Assembly (NCBI GenBank): GCA_013398055.1
Contig: VZRS01000247.1
Coordinates: 542,442 to 606,441 of the forward strand
Direction: 5' to 3'
Length of the DNA: 64,000 nucleotides
From: Ifrita kowaldi
Taxonomy: Eukaryota > Chordata > Aves > Passeriformes > Cinclosomatidae
A program made the position numbers and the translations under genes. Shown here piece by piece: positions 26,691 to 39,000 of this stretch (positions within the stretch are counted from its first letter, which is position 1; each line of letters begins with the position of its first letter). The notes beneath the pieces are model-generated. The model did no database searches. It had not been told where the DNA came from and saw only the letters and a program-made list of their open reading frames with translations.

Positions 26691-29600
26691 GTGCATTTTT
26701 CCTTCGTTTAGAGCACTAGATATCTCTGCTGTTGACACACTTTTGTTTGACTGCTGGCCAACACCTCTGAACATGAAAGTGATTTTATTAGCTCCTTTTT
26801 GCAAATGGGGAAATTGAGGTAAGGAGTAATATTTTTCTGGGGCTTCAGTGCAGTTACAGTGATAAAGCCAGGATAACCATATCCCAAACCAAACTGAAAT
26901 TTCAGGCTCAAGCTGTTCTCATGCTGCTTGTGCAGTTGTTGAAATTACACTTGTTGAGATCAGTGTAAAGCTCACTGGAGAAGAGTTGGGCTTGGATTTA
27001 AATATAGTATATCTTCAATTTCCATCAGTGTTTCTCACTTAACAGTAGAGGACAACTCTTCAGCAAGCATCTGCAGTGTCAGTAATTCCATTAACAAAGA
27101 AGCCAGTGTATTATCAACATACTGTAGCTTCATTTTAATGTGTCATTTGCACTTCAAAGTCACACAACTTTTATTATGGTAAATCAATTAAAACTATTTC
27201 TCATGATAATTTATCTTCTACAGAGTTTATCATCTCAGAGAATGCAATATTTCCCAATTTAACTTCCAAGACAAAAGTGATGTAATTTGAATGCCTTTTA
27301 CTGAGCTTATTAAGCATAAAGATCACAGAAATTTCAAACCCTGAAAGATAACTGTTTCATCTATGTGATAAAATGGAAGTCACATTTTAGTAGCTTACTG
27401 GAGGTAGTAGGAGACAGTATGCTAATTAGTAATATAACCTCATTTACTCATTTGGTATGTCTCTTGTTTTAAATGATAGTCTGTCTAGAATAGATATCCA
27501 GCTTGATACAAATATGAAAAGGAAATCAAGTGAAGCTACTGTATATTCAATAAAGCTGCATGTAGCATTCATTTGATTATGCTTTTCTTTGTGTATTTAT
27601 AATTCAGGAATCACCTTGAAATAAAGTAAACATTCTCAAAGATCTTGTAGTGGAAAATAGAGGTTTGTATAGAAAAATTCCTATTCAGAAAGGAGAGATG
27701 GGTCAGATCCACAATTAACATAAATTGTCACTACTCTAGGGAAGTCAGGAGAAAAATGTCAATGTACATACAGGAGCTGCAAGTCTGATGATGTACAAGT
27801 GTTAAAAAAACTCACAACAAAGCACGAAAAACTCAACCAGTGTACGACCACCATCCCCTTGAAATCTTGAAGCATTAGTATGAGATGAAAAGTTCATCTG
27901 TGTTTTTAGTGGATGTATTTGAGTGTGACTGATTGTTTCTTTAGTGGCAGAAGGCTTGATTTTCATGTGCTTTTTTTTTTTCAAATATGCTTGGGGCACC
28001 TCTTCCCTGATTTGTACTGTGATTTGTGCTCTTGGCTATTCAAAAGGTTGTAAAATACTGACAGTGTCTAATTCCTGTCTCTTCTCTATCTGAAAGTGCT
28101 GGGTTCACACATTACATTATAGTGTAAGCAAAACTAACAAATAAGAAAATAATAACCCTTGACTCTCTTAAAAGTAGACCATGCAGTTTTACACAGAGCA
28201 AGAGAAAAAATAATCCCAACAGCCGGTCAGGCCTCCAGTCCCCTTTCTTTTCAACTGCACTAGCAGTAAATAATTGCAGCTCTAAGCCCTAGACCTCTGC
28301 TCAGCAGGGAAAGGGAGAGCTGTTCCTGGGCAGTGTGTGTCATTTGCTGGCCCGTGGCTCCTGCCTCTTGGTTTGCACACATCAGTGCACAGCTGCTCTC
28401 AGCTAGAGTAAGTGTTTTTGGCTGGAGTAAGATAACTGGGAACACTGGGCTGCCCTCTGACCTAAAGCACGATACATATTAACTGCTTAGAGGTCTGACA
28501 TAAATTTAAAACCCTTAACTTGGCTTCTTTTTCATCTCTGTTTCTGAAATTGGAGTATAAAGAGGTTCTTCTACCATAGGTGAAGTTTATACTCATATTT
28601 CACATGGTGAGGATGATTCTCACGAGTTACGATTTTGCAACCTGGAAGAGTAAAATGCTGAAAATAATATGTCTCAGTTACTCCACAGTACTTATGCAGG
28701 GAAAAAAAAATTAAAATTAATTCTATGTCTTACCATGCTGCTTTGCTCATGAAAGTACAGCAATATCTTATCTGTTCACTCTTTTGGCCGTAAGACCCAG
28801 AGATCTAACTACGTGAAAGGGATGATGTAGACATGTATCTAAAAAGGAAATTTAGTCTGAAAATCTGCCTTAATGGTGTGATTTATTGGACTACATTATA
28901 GTCTCCCAAGGGAGGGGGTAGAAGTCCCATTAAATAATGGAAAAACAGATCTCCTGAGGACCAGAACATATGGGAACTAAACACAGAGAAACTGAACAGA
29001 TTTTATCTAAGCTAGAACTGGCCAGTTTCTCCTGCCATTACCATATTCCCAAAGGAGCAGCAGAACAGATACACAACATTTTCCTACTATTTGTATTTGT
29101 ATGGCATAAAAAGTATGAAGTGGCTTCTAAAATAATTTCTTTTGATGATGATTATCTGTTACTATGCAAAGTAACTAGTTTAACAGTAGGAATATCTTCC
29201 TTAAATTAATCATTGCATGTTATGGACATTCAAGGAAGCAAAGAACGAGCCATTCTTTTGTATAATTAGCCAGGAAAGCACTCACTTAAGAATCATGTAT
29301 TTCGGACTTGGATTTGCACAAACTGAATGGACTTTTGCTACTGACTTTACTGGCAACAGTCAAAGTCTCATTTTCTCTGGATATGCTGAGGCCTTTTTGG
29401 AATTGGTTGTATTTGATTTCACTCAATATACAGAAGAAAATGCTTAGTATCTCGTTGACAAAATCCATTTGGTCTGGGACTACTCACTGCTGAAATCATT
29501 ACTCTTCTACTAACTTTTTGAGAACAAAATGACATTTTTAAGGATCCAGATATATTACTTTGTATTTGGTTTAGTACTTTGCACTTTTGAAAAAGAATAT

Positions 29601-30562
29601 AGAATCCTGCTCTATCACTGTTTTGGGGTTTACAATGCAACTGTGCTTCCTTTGCTTTGATAAAAGGGGAGTCTCATCAGCATTCTGTATTTCAGCTACT
29701 GGAGAAGCACAGACCTGCTTGTGGAAGGTTACTTATAAGAATTCTTTTTTCATACACTAGAATTATGCATCAAGATATTTGGACTATAATGCAAAAAAGC
29801 TGCCTATCTATTATGTTACCACCTGAATGTGTTATTAAAATGTTACTGGAGTGCTGCACTTTGATGGTTTCATGCAGTCAGAATCCAACGAACATCATTT
29901 TAGAATCCCATCTTTGCATTACTATTTTTAAGGGTATTGATTTTTTTCTAATAGCCTTTCTGAACAGTTTCTTGGGTTCAAAGAGGTTTTTTTATTCCCT
30001 AATTACAGAAAGCTTCCTGAAGATAATACTTTTTTGAAAGAATTTTTTTTCAGTTTGGTTTTGCTTTGATATGGTCACGTTTATGTAAATAAAGATCTGT
30101 TTACTCAGTTTCAATATACAGTAGTCTTAAATCAGAGAAAGCTCATAATAAATATGAAACTAGAACATTCCTTTTTGTAAACACATCTGCAAGCCTCACT
30201 GCATCTCACTAAGCATTTTATAGGTTCATTACACTACTTGGCTCACATTGAAGTCACCTCAAATTTTATTTTTATTTTTTTCTAACCATCATATGAATAA
30301 ACTTTGGCTTCTGTTTAGACTGGAAAAGATCCAGTATCTGCTTACAATCTACAGATTCAGGAAAACATAACGGTTATTACAGGTATTAAGGCAGTTCTCT
30401 ACACCTGTGTGTCACATTCTAAACTTTAGTAGGGTCAGCAGAGGTGCCACTTACTAGAGCTGCATTGTGGATTTTATGTAGAATGAAATTAATTTCGCTT
30501 GCAAATATGTAAAGTTTGGAGCAAAGGTAACTGACCAGCGTAAATACATAACCAGGTGGTTA
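26691..30562. other. AT-rich single-copy DNA, no gene recognised
   Basis: A less AT-rich patch at about 28220-28450 has no recognised family. Open frames at 29217-29447 and 29657-30037 (126 codons, plus) lack start or splice support. A poly-A tract lies at about 28700. Nothing else is recognised. Confidence 0.5.
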
Positions 30563-30628
30563 AATACATATATATATTTATGTATATGTATACACACGCA
30601 TATATATACACACAAGAACACGTATATT
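30563..30628. repeat. TA/CA-rich microsatellite
   Basis: ACATATATATATTTATG, then GTATACACACGCATATATATACACAC. An imperfect dinucleotide tract with partial self-complementarity. Confidence 0.8.
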
Positions 30629-30795
30629 TAACCAACCCACAAGGGATGGTTTCAAAACATCTCGTTGCTATAGTTTGACTAAGAGTCCAGATAATTGCTT
30701 GTTTATTTTAGTGGGTTTTTTTCCTTATGCAGCTTAGATGCTTTTGAAGAGTTCATCATTATCTGCCTAAGAACTGGCTTAAGAAGCATTTTAGG

Positions 30796-30857
30796 GCAAC
30801 CTAGATGATCTTTAAGGTCCCTTCCAAACCAAACCATTCTATGATTCCATGATTCTA
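30796..30857 (+). mobile_element. CR1 LINE tail fragment
   Basis: CCTAGATGATCTTTAAGGTC, CCTTCCAAACCAAACC and ATTCTATGATTCCATGATTC are the terminal 60 bp of CR1 in plus orientation, little diverged. Almost all of the element is missing through 5' truncation. Confidence 0.92.
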
Positions 30858-31018
30858 TGTACAGCATTTAAGAATACATTAAGGCATTCTTGAGAATGCA
30901 TGATCAATATAATGAGACATATATACTATATGCTGAAGGGATTAGACTTAAAAGAATGCATTCTTCTTTTAACAGGATGCTATAGTTTGCAAACCCATTG
31001 TCTTCTGTGTAAACTCAC

Positions 31019-31110
31019 CATCTGCAACAATGGCAATGTCAAGTCCATTGATGACAATACCAGTATTGTAGCTCACAAGATTTTTTCGTGCATGAAAAAT
31101 GATTAACACC
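31019..31110 (-). CDS. candidate internal exon (92 nt, unidentified)
   Basis: On the minus strand an acceptor (TTTTGTTCATGCTGATAG) is followed by 92 nt that remain open in one frame. The interval ends at a consensus donor (GATG/GTGAGT). The peptide includes FHARKNLVSYNTGIVING and then LDIAIVADG. This reads like a folded beta-rich segment, with none of the Lys/Phe/Ile monotony of chance frames here. The frame is limited by a TAA ahead of the acceptor and runs on for about 14 codons past the donor. Entry is phase 2 and exit phase 1. The protein is not recognised. A chance frame or a relic of a retrocopy is also possible. Confidence 0.25.
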
Positions 31111-32023
31111 CTATCAGCATGAACAAAATGTTACCTATGTTATTCAATTTTTATTATATTTATAATATTATTATTGATAGCTATTATAAGTCGTTATCTG
31201 CAGCTAGTAAGGTAGCAGCAATTTTTGGAGGACAGTGTTAAAAGAATTGTGTTTTCCAATAGAAACTTAGTTACTTGGTCAGCTGGATTGAAGAATTTTA
31301 ATTCATCAGTGAAAAGTGTTGCAAAAAGTCAATGTTTAAGATCAATCATGTCCTACTTTTGTTTGGTTGTAGAACTGTCTAAGAGCTTGAAAAAAGACAC
31401 AGAAAAAATTATTTAATCTTGGCACTGCTTGTAAATCTTCAAGAAATAATTATTTATTAAATATTTACTTATTTAAGGTGAAAATTAGACTTCATCAATG
31501 AAAAAAAGATTCAAAGATGCTTGGATCTGTAAGACTTTTCTTCTTTAAATCTAAACTTTAAACCAGTCTCTTGAGATTCATCTTGTTTCTGTGAGCCCTA
31601 GGGAATAGCAGGAAATTCATACATATTTAATATTAGTCAAATCAACCAATGCAATAACCATGCTAAAAGAACAATTATGCAGACTATTTATGTAAATATG
31701 GAATATGAATTACGTGTTTTTATTTAGAACACTGGAAAGACTTGTAAATTATTTAATTTAAGAAGACATGCTTTGGAGTCATTTTGAGCAATTTATTTAC
31801 AATACATATATCATAGAAAAATATTTTAATATATTTGTATTTTCATATTCATTTCAACCATAACTAGGTTAAGACTAGTATAATCTTCAGAGAACAAACT
31901 TGTTTTGTCTTTTATGGAACATTCATGCAAATATCTGTTTGTGCCAGAATTTATTTAACATTTTATTTAACAAGCTTTTTTTTAACTAAAGACACACGGC
32001 AAAATTATTTAAGTCTGTGTTTT

Positions 32024-32070
32024 CAACAATAACAATAGTACTACTACTAATAATAGTAATAATATAGTAT
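32024..32070. repeat. trinucleotide-rich repeat (AAT/ACT)n
   Basis: AACAATAACAATAGTACTAC followed by TACTAATAATAGTAATAATA. An imperfect trinucleotide microsatellite. Confidence 0.8.
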
Positions 32071-34719
32071 TTTTCTTGCATGTAAGAATTTTTAAAATCT
32101 GCAAATATGGTTTATGTTTTCCTGATCTGCGCTAATCATGGAGAATGTTGCATATTTTAATGATCCTGGAAACCAGTCTCCAGTTAACTTCCATCTCTTA
32201 GATACGCTTCTAGAGGAACAGCAAAAGGTATCCACAGAAACCATGAATTCACCTCTTCAAAAAATGACTTTCTTATTTTAGTGTCATAGTTAATTCTCAA
32301 TAATTCATGCTTCTTGTGAAGTCTGTTACTGGTTGAAGAAACCGTTTTATTCTGAGACATTTTCACTGAAACATGGTGACGAAACAATGTCAGGAATTAG
32401 GGTCACAAAAAGGCCTTTGGAATCTCTGTGCTATTCAAAAAAATGCTGAGAAGGGTCAGAAAATTCTTATAATTTAGGTCAGTTCAGAACTTCACAGCCA
32501 TTCTATCCATTGCTTTCCTGAAAAAAGGAAATAGCTGACTTCACAGTAAACAGGTCTTCTGTGCCAGAATGTGGGGTTTTTTGATTATCAGTTGATTTGA
32601 CAAAGCCATTTTTGGCATTTATTCTGACCAGGTACAGATGATGGTCTAAACCATGGACAACTAGACTCTTTCACAATCAATTTTCTGATTCATTTGATGT
32701 GCATGTGTAGGTACAAAATGTATCTTAGACTGAACAGGGAAATTTTTCGTTGACTGTAAGGCAAAGTCAGGACGACTGGCTCACCTGTTCACTCTACTAA
32801 CTCTAGTGGAAGCGTCTTCAGTGTAGACACCTGTATTTACCCCTGCTAGCTCTCCATGGAATTACCCCTCAGCTTCTCTAGGTCTGTACTGATATTTTAG
32901 CTACCTGGCCTGGCACTTTGATCATGATTTTCGTGTCAGCCAACTCTTTGGGTTGATCCCAGAATGATATAACTGGCATACCACAAAAAAAAAAAAAAAG
33001 GTATTTAATAGTATACTGTATAAAAGGACTTGGATGCCTGCAATTAGGTCCTTTAATTAAAAACTCAACTTGAAAGCTGAAAATCGGAAAACTTAATTGT
33101 GAGGAACTGCTACTTCTTTTGAGAGGTACCTACATGTTGCTGAAATCCTACCAGATTTCAGAAACTAGTCCTTTTCACATCTAATCAAAAGCACTTCAGA
33201 TATTCAGGCTTCCTAGAGAAACTCCATGTGCAGTTAAGTAGAATGGGGATAACTAAGCAGTGCAAGCATAGTTGCTTTTATTAAGAGGTCAAAATAAAAT
33301 AATCGACCCACATTTTCATATAAAAGCTCAGTGATCAGAACATTTGCCTGAGTTTCAGTCTTTCTGTGTAAAGGAAGACTTTGTCCCAAGTTCTTCTTTT
33401 GGAATACTGCACAAAAAACACAGGGACAAAGGAAACGAAAGAGGAAAGAAAGGAATTCTCTTTTAAGAAATTATACTTTAGCCTGTCTGGTCGGCAGTGC
33501 ACATGTAGAAGCAAGACACTACTCCCAGATTTCAGAAGCTGCATTTACCTTTTTCTGTATCTAGCCCAAACAAGTGTTTTTATAGAGCAAATAGAATGTA
33601 TCTGAACATAGTGATCAATAGATGTACCTTGAAATTCTTTCTTCGTCACTTTTTTGTCAGTGGCAATTTTTGTTTGTTTCTAAGATGAAAAAGAACCCAA
33701 ACCAAAACCATAAGATAAAAAGCAGTCTTAGGGACAAGGCCAGAATCTAGGAACCATCTTTCTGAAATCAGTTTAGCACTTAGCCTCACAGTTCCAGCTC
33801 CTGGATTGTATTCATAAACCTCTGGTGTTTGAGAATTAAACTAACAAGTAATTAATTCCCTCCATGATTTCAGTGTTTCTCTTAACTCCCACAAACAGAA
33901 ATCATGCTTTTTAAAATTTTTGTTACATAGGGCCAAAAATTTGTCTCAACACCTATTTGCTTTGCCTTTTTAATGTCAGGGAGAACCAAAAAATGTGCTT
34001 GTACCCAACAGACATGGTGTTATGAGTCTTGCAACTAATATCCCTGCTTTTACTGCTGTTTTCTGCCTCTGTTGTGTTTCACACTCTAGAAAAGCCTACA
34101 GTGCTAAAGTTAAATTAGAGAGCAGTACTAATTAAAGATCAGCTGGAAGAAATCAATGAAGACATTACTACATATGAACTGTTACTGTTATCCTAAAAGA
34201 ACATTGGTGCATTGGTTCATTTCAGAAAGAATAAAAAAGTAAATTGATGTGATAGATTCCTGAACAAAACAATGCAAAATATGAAACTTCAGTAACTGCA
34301 AAGAAATGCACGAACAATTTTACCTGTTGTGGACAAATTATTCATATTGTAGTCCTGAGAAAGTCTTGCAGCAGTCTGGATTGGCAATTACAGTGATGTG
34401 GATTTCCAAACATAATTTAATTATTTCATAGCCAGTAATTGACATTCATTTTTACACAGAAACCCATGGAGTTAGTACTTCTAAAAACACTATGTCATTG
34501 TTTTCATTGCTTACTTCCCATTATTATAATTAGTTAATTATTAACTGAATTACAGTCCATATTGTGGGATATTTTGATTTACAATGCATCTTTGACTTAA
34601 AATATATTATTCCAGCATACCTGACCTGACTTAATATTAAGAGGGGTTTTTTTGTTGCTCTGCTAGTAGGGTAATAGTTACTTTTCAAATGTTTGTCTGT
34701 TCTGTTCTTTGATTTCCAG

Positions 34720-34803
34720 CAACATGAAGTTCATAAACTTGAACTAGAAATACATATTTTATGCCAGACCTCATGTAGAAGAAATGAATTCTCATCTCTT
34801 CAA
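34720..34803 (+). CDS. candidate exon (84 nt, or terminal to stop at 34833)
   Basis: A strong acceptor (TCTGTTCTGTTCTTTGATTTCCAG) precedes a frame open from its first base. The frame encodes QHEVHKLELEIHIL, then CQTSCRRNEFSSLQ, and starts in phase 0. The first part has coiled-coil-like spacing. The only donor at a sensible place (CAA/GTTTAC) is weak. The frame instead runs ten more codons to a TGA at 34831-34833, so a terminal exon is equally possible. No protein family is recognised. Confidence 0.2.
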
Positions 34804-34833
34804 GTTTACAGAGTTATACTGATTTACTTGTGA

Positions 34834-35205
34834 ACCTGTCCCAAACATCTCTTTTTAATTCCAATTTGACTGATATATTTAATTATGTTTTAAATTGATG
34901 TAGGGAAAACAATCCTTGAATTTTTCTTTTCTGGTTGGAAGAGACTATCCTTTAGAAAGCTGTTAAGAAATGCTGTAGGATTATCTGGATATTTCTGCAC
35001 AATTTTAGCTTACTCATAATTAAGTTTGGTTTTGCAACAAATTAAAAAACCCCAACATCACAACAGTAGCTTTTGACATAAACTAAAATGATACTGTCTA
35101 GGTAACTGCATTACAGAAGGCAATCATTTTGGGGTTTGTTTGTTTAAATATAAATTACTAGTCATGTACCTAAAATAGTGTGTGTGTATATACGCATACA
35201 TACAC
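34834..35205. other. AT-rich single-copy DNA
   Basis: No gene is recognised. A short TGTG/TATACG/CATACATAC run lies immediately left of the LTR at 35181-35205. Confidence 0.6.
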
Positions 35206-36093
35206 TGTGGCAATTTGACCTTGGCTAGCTGCCAGGTGCTGACCCAGCTTCTCTTGTACTTCTCCTGAAGAGGACAGGGCAGGGGGAAAGGATGGGTCAA
35301 GATAAAGACCAAGGATCACTTACCAATAGCTGTCACAGGCAAAACAGACTCAACTTGAGGAAAATTAATTTAAATTACTACCCATTTCTTAATAATATTG
35401 CTGGATGGTGAAAAACAAAAAGTTAGAAATACCTTTGGCTCTGCTCCTTTTCCTAGACTCAACTGCAGCCCTTCTTTTCCAGTTCCTCAACCTTCTCACC
35501 CTCCAGCATGATGCTGGGTGATGGGGTATGGGAGCTGTGGTCAGTTCAAAACAATTCTTCTCTGCTACTCCCTCCTCCTCATGGAGACCTTCTTCCTCCT
35601 TAAGGCCAGCTTGAACAGGGTATTGAGCAACTCAGTCTACAGGAAGGTGTCTCTGTCAGAGGGACTGGAACTAGATGACCTTTAATGTCCCTTCCCACCC
35701 AAAAAATTCTGTGATTCTGTGTTTTTCCACTACTCCAGCTTGGGCTGGACTGCAATATTTCAGGACAAACTGGCTCCACTATGGTCTCTCCTGTGGGCTC
35801 CAGAGGAATTTCTCCTCAGTCTTGTGGGACAATATCTCTCCTCCTTCTTCTTTGACCTTGGTGTTTGCAGAGCTATTTCTGCTCCTTTCCTCCCTATTTC
35901 TCCTCTCTGCTGTTCAGCATTTTGCCCCTTCTTAAATATGTTTCCCCTGAGGCATCACAATCTTGGCTGTAGGGCTCAGCCATGCCCTGAGGTGGGTCCA
36001 TTGGAACCATCTTGGAATCATCCAGAACCAGCTCACATAGCCCCTGCAGCTCCTGTCTGCCAGGACCGGGACACTTGCACCCAATACTGTACA
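35206..36093 (-). mobile_element. ERVL-type LTR, minus orientation, interrupted by CR1
   Basis: This is the same LTR family as at 24.7 kb, here inverted. It begins TGTGGCAATTTGACCTTGGC. It continues with CACAGGCAAAACAGACTCAA and a reversed AATAAATTAA block near 35367. After the CR1 insertion come TGACCTTGGTGTTTGCAGAG, CTTCTTAAATATGTTTCCCC and GAGGCATCACAATC. It ends near CCCAATACTGTACA. A CR1 3' end sits inside it at about 35603-35721, so the LTR is older than that CR1. No internal retroviral sequence is present. Exact ends and target duplication are not certain. The open frames of 115-125 codons across the right half are repeat artefacts. Confidence 0.8.
35603..35721 (+). mobile_element. CR1 LINE 3' fragment nested in the LTR
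   Basis: AAGGCCAGCTTGAACAGG, then AGCAACTCAGTCTACAGGAA, GTGTC..CTGTCAGAGGGACTGGAACT, AGATGACCTTTAATGTCCC and ATTCTGTGATTCTGTG is the CR1 3' end in plus orientation. LTR sequence resumes directly after the tail. Confidence 0.9.
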
Positions 36094-39000
36094 TAAATAT
36101 AAACATACCTCAAGATATGCAGAATTTTTCTGATTTCCCCATTTCAGGGAAATGGGAAAATAACATGCTCCCCATCAGGGCAGGAATTAAACTTACGGCC
36201 AATCAAACCAATCTCCTTTGGCTATACCTAAAGCCACAGTGCTCATTCGTTCAGCCAGTGCTGAAAGGACGACATCCAAAGCAATTAAGAATTAATGGTC
36301 CAGATAGCTGCCTTATCTTGCTTTTGCACTGGGTATCTGTATTGTATTCATTGTATTGAATGAGTAGACCAGGAGAATATGATCTGCAAGTGTTAGTGGC
36401 AGATTGAGTTCCTTTCTTTTAAATGGAAGAAACCCCATATTAAAGGTTTCAGGTTCAATCTCTACAGGTGATCTCTGTTTAGGTATATTACATGTGAGAG
36501 CAATAGAATGCAATGAAAGGTGAATTTTATTAAAAATGCTCTTGCATATTTATGCAATGTGAATACAGGGGCTTTTAATATATAAATCCATCACAGATTC
36601 TACCACAGAGTGAGAAGCCACTTCTACAAACCCAAAGGGGCTATTGAATCATAAATGCTACACTGACGAATGAAGTTTGTGACATCAAACTTCTAATCAC
36701 TTGTCTTAAATCAGTTTAGTTGTATTTTTCAATCAGGTTTTATATTAACTTTATTAGCCTCTGTGACCAAATACATAATGATTTTCTGCTCTGAAGGCAA
36801 ACTGCAAAGAGGATTGCAGAATTTTTTGCCTATACAAGTTATCAAAAGATAGTTTCAAAGGTTCTATTTAACTTTTGGGGCCATGCTTGCTTATATGTCT
36901 AGCTTTTGCAGCAAAAGTACAAGGGAAAATTAAGAGGCAGAAAGCTGAAGTAGGTTAGCAATGGCACAAGGCCTGCAAATTTTCCAGTGACATCTAAATG
37001 AGAGTTGAATTAATCTAAAAATCTGAAAGAGGTTGCTGAGCTAAGGTTCTAATGGAAGACAACAGAGATAGGAAACGTAGCTCTGTCCTGATCGTGATAA
37101 CGGATTTATCACAGAATTTCCCATGATCATTGCCCTCTGTCTATTTGGTAGCCAATGCCCCCTGCCGTATTACTACTGATGCTTCCTGAAATGTTTAGCT
37201 TTCTATTGACTACTGAGGAGTTTTATACTTGTATTTGTCCTTGGAAAGAATATATATAGCCTGCTTTTTGTAACAAAAGTGACTCCATTGATCTTGAAAA
37301 AACAAAAGATATTTTAATTATATGGATATCCTGGCATTTTCTTATGGAATTTGCTTCACTGTAGGTCACTGTCAGGCTGGGTTTCAGTTGCATGGAAATG
37401 TGGAGTATTTTGGGGCATCAATGCAAGCTTTAGTTCCCAAATGGCTTAATATCTCCACAGACAGCGTTAATCTTGCAGATTACCTAGGATGACTTTTAAG
37501 ACAAAGTTAAAGTATTAAATTTTGTAATAAATTGTAGAAAACTTTGGCAGACTGGTTTCTTTTGGTTTGGTTTGGTTTTGTTATTTATTTATTTATAGTT
37601 GTGTTTGGGTTTTTTGTGGTTTTTGTTTTTTTCTTTTTTTAAACAAGCTTATTATAGACAGACAGCTGTTAATACATAGATATTTAAAGTCAAAATAGAC
37701 TTCTCTTAAGAATCTATTTTGATATACAAATACACAAAATGAAACTAGAGAGAAATTACTTAGACCAGGAATCTGCACCTTTGAATTCTAGCATTTTCAT
37801 GGATTTAAATTTCTCTACTGCTTTTCTCAAATTCAGAAGTACCTATATACTAGTTTATAGTGGCCCACAACGTGCAGATACACAGCCCCATCCCGGCAAA
37901 CACCCAAACTGTGAATGTCTATACAGTGCACACGTAGGCTAGTAGTAAAAAAGCATTGAATAAGGAAATCCATTCTCCAATCTCAGATGCTATAATAGCT
38001 CTCATGATTTTTTTGACTAAGGCTTTCAATTACAGCTAATTGGGTAATAAATGAATTAGAGGTGTGTCCATAAGTTTTCAAGGTCTTCCAGCTTCTAGAG
38101 CTAGTCACCTACATAAAAAAGATCAAAAGAAATCCCACATGAGAAAACAAAATGTTTGGATGAGATCACTCTCCTTTTTAGTTCTGTAGTTCCTCAGAGA
38201 ACTTAAAATTTGTTGTCCTGTACTTTAAAACTGAGTCAGATAATGCTGATTTTTCTCTTTCTTTTTGCTAAAAAATGGTTAAGACTGCCATGCAAAGTTA
38301 GAAACCCAGTTTTCCTCATCTACTTTTTTCATGTACCAATGTCAACAAGACAATGATAAAATTCTTATTTAAATTCATGATGATTGCTGGAAGTTGATGA
38401 TGAGAAAATACAGGATAAAGTATGGATTGGAGCATTCAATATACTATGCAAATTATGAATGATAATCTGGACAGATTGATTAGATTCTAGTATGTAGAAT
38501 AGTTTGAGAAATGAAGCCTGTCATCTAAGCTTTTTGACAGGTGTCAAGTAAACTGTACTTTTTTTTAAGGGATATCTTAAAATTGAAATAGAATTCTATA
38601 CTAATACTCTTTTTTTCTCTTCCAAGGGTCCAGTTATCAGCTTAGTGAATTCTGGAATAAAGTCTATCTACTTCTTCCCTTTATTTCGAGGCATCATCCC
38701 TGAGTTAGGATCACTTGATATTGTATTTTAAATATATATGTGATTTTAAAAAATTAATCTGAGAACTAACTAAAAAGAAGTATTTTAAATAAAAATGTTG
38801 AAGAAACTTTAATTCTAAGATAAAAATTTATGCCTAGGAGGAAAAATCAACATTAAAAATGGATATAGTAATTGTAAAATACTTCATTAAGTTTCAGCCA
38901 TCCAGCCTCTGTAATGTCCAAGTGAATGGCATTGATAAAGTTCCAAAACTCTTGGAAAATGTATCCCCAAACACATAGTTAATCATTGCTATTATGTTAA

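Larger units (their letters stand above)
30858..34719. other. AT-rich single-copy DNA around candidate exons
   Basis: No repeat family is recognised. It holds an (AAT/ACT)n run at 32024-32070 and a 15-base A run near 32990. The candidate minus-strand exon at 31019-31110 is listed separately. Confidence 0.5.

Noticed and set aside
29657..30037. 126-codon plus-strand frame
   Set aside because: Its composition (Ile, Leu, Phe, Ser) follows the AT-rich background. The short TTTCAG-bounded part near 29694 has only a weak GTTACT donor.
35675..36359. Several 86-125 codon plus-strand frames
   Set aside because: They read through the inverted ERVL-type LTR and its flank.
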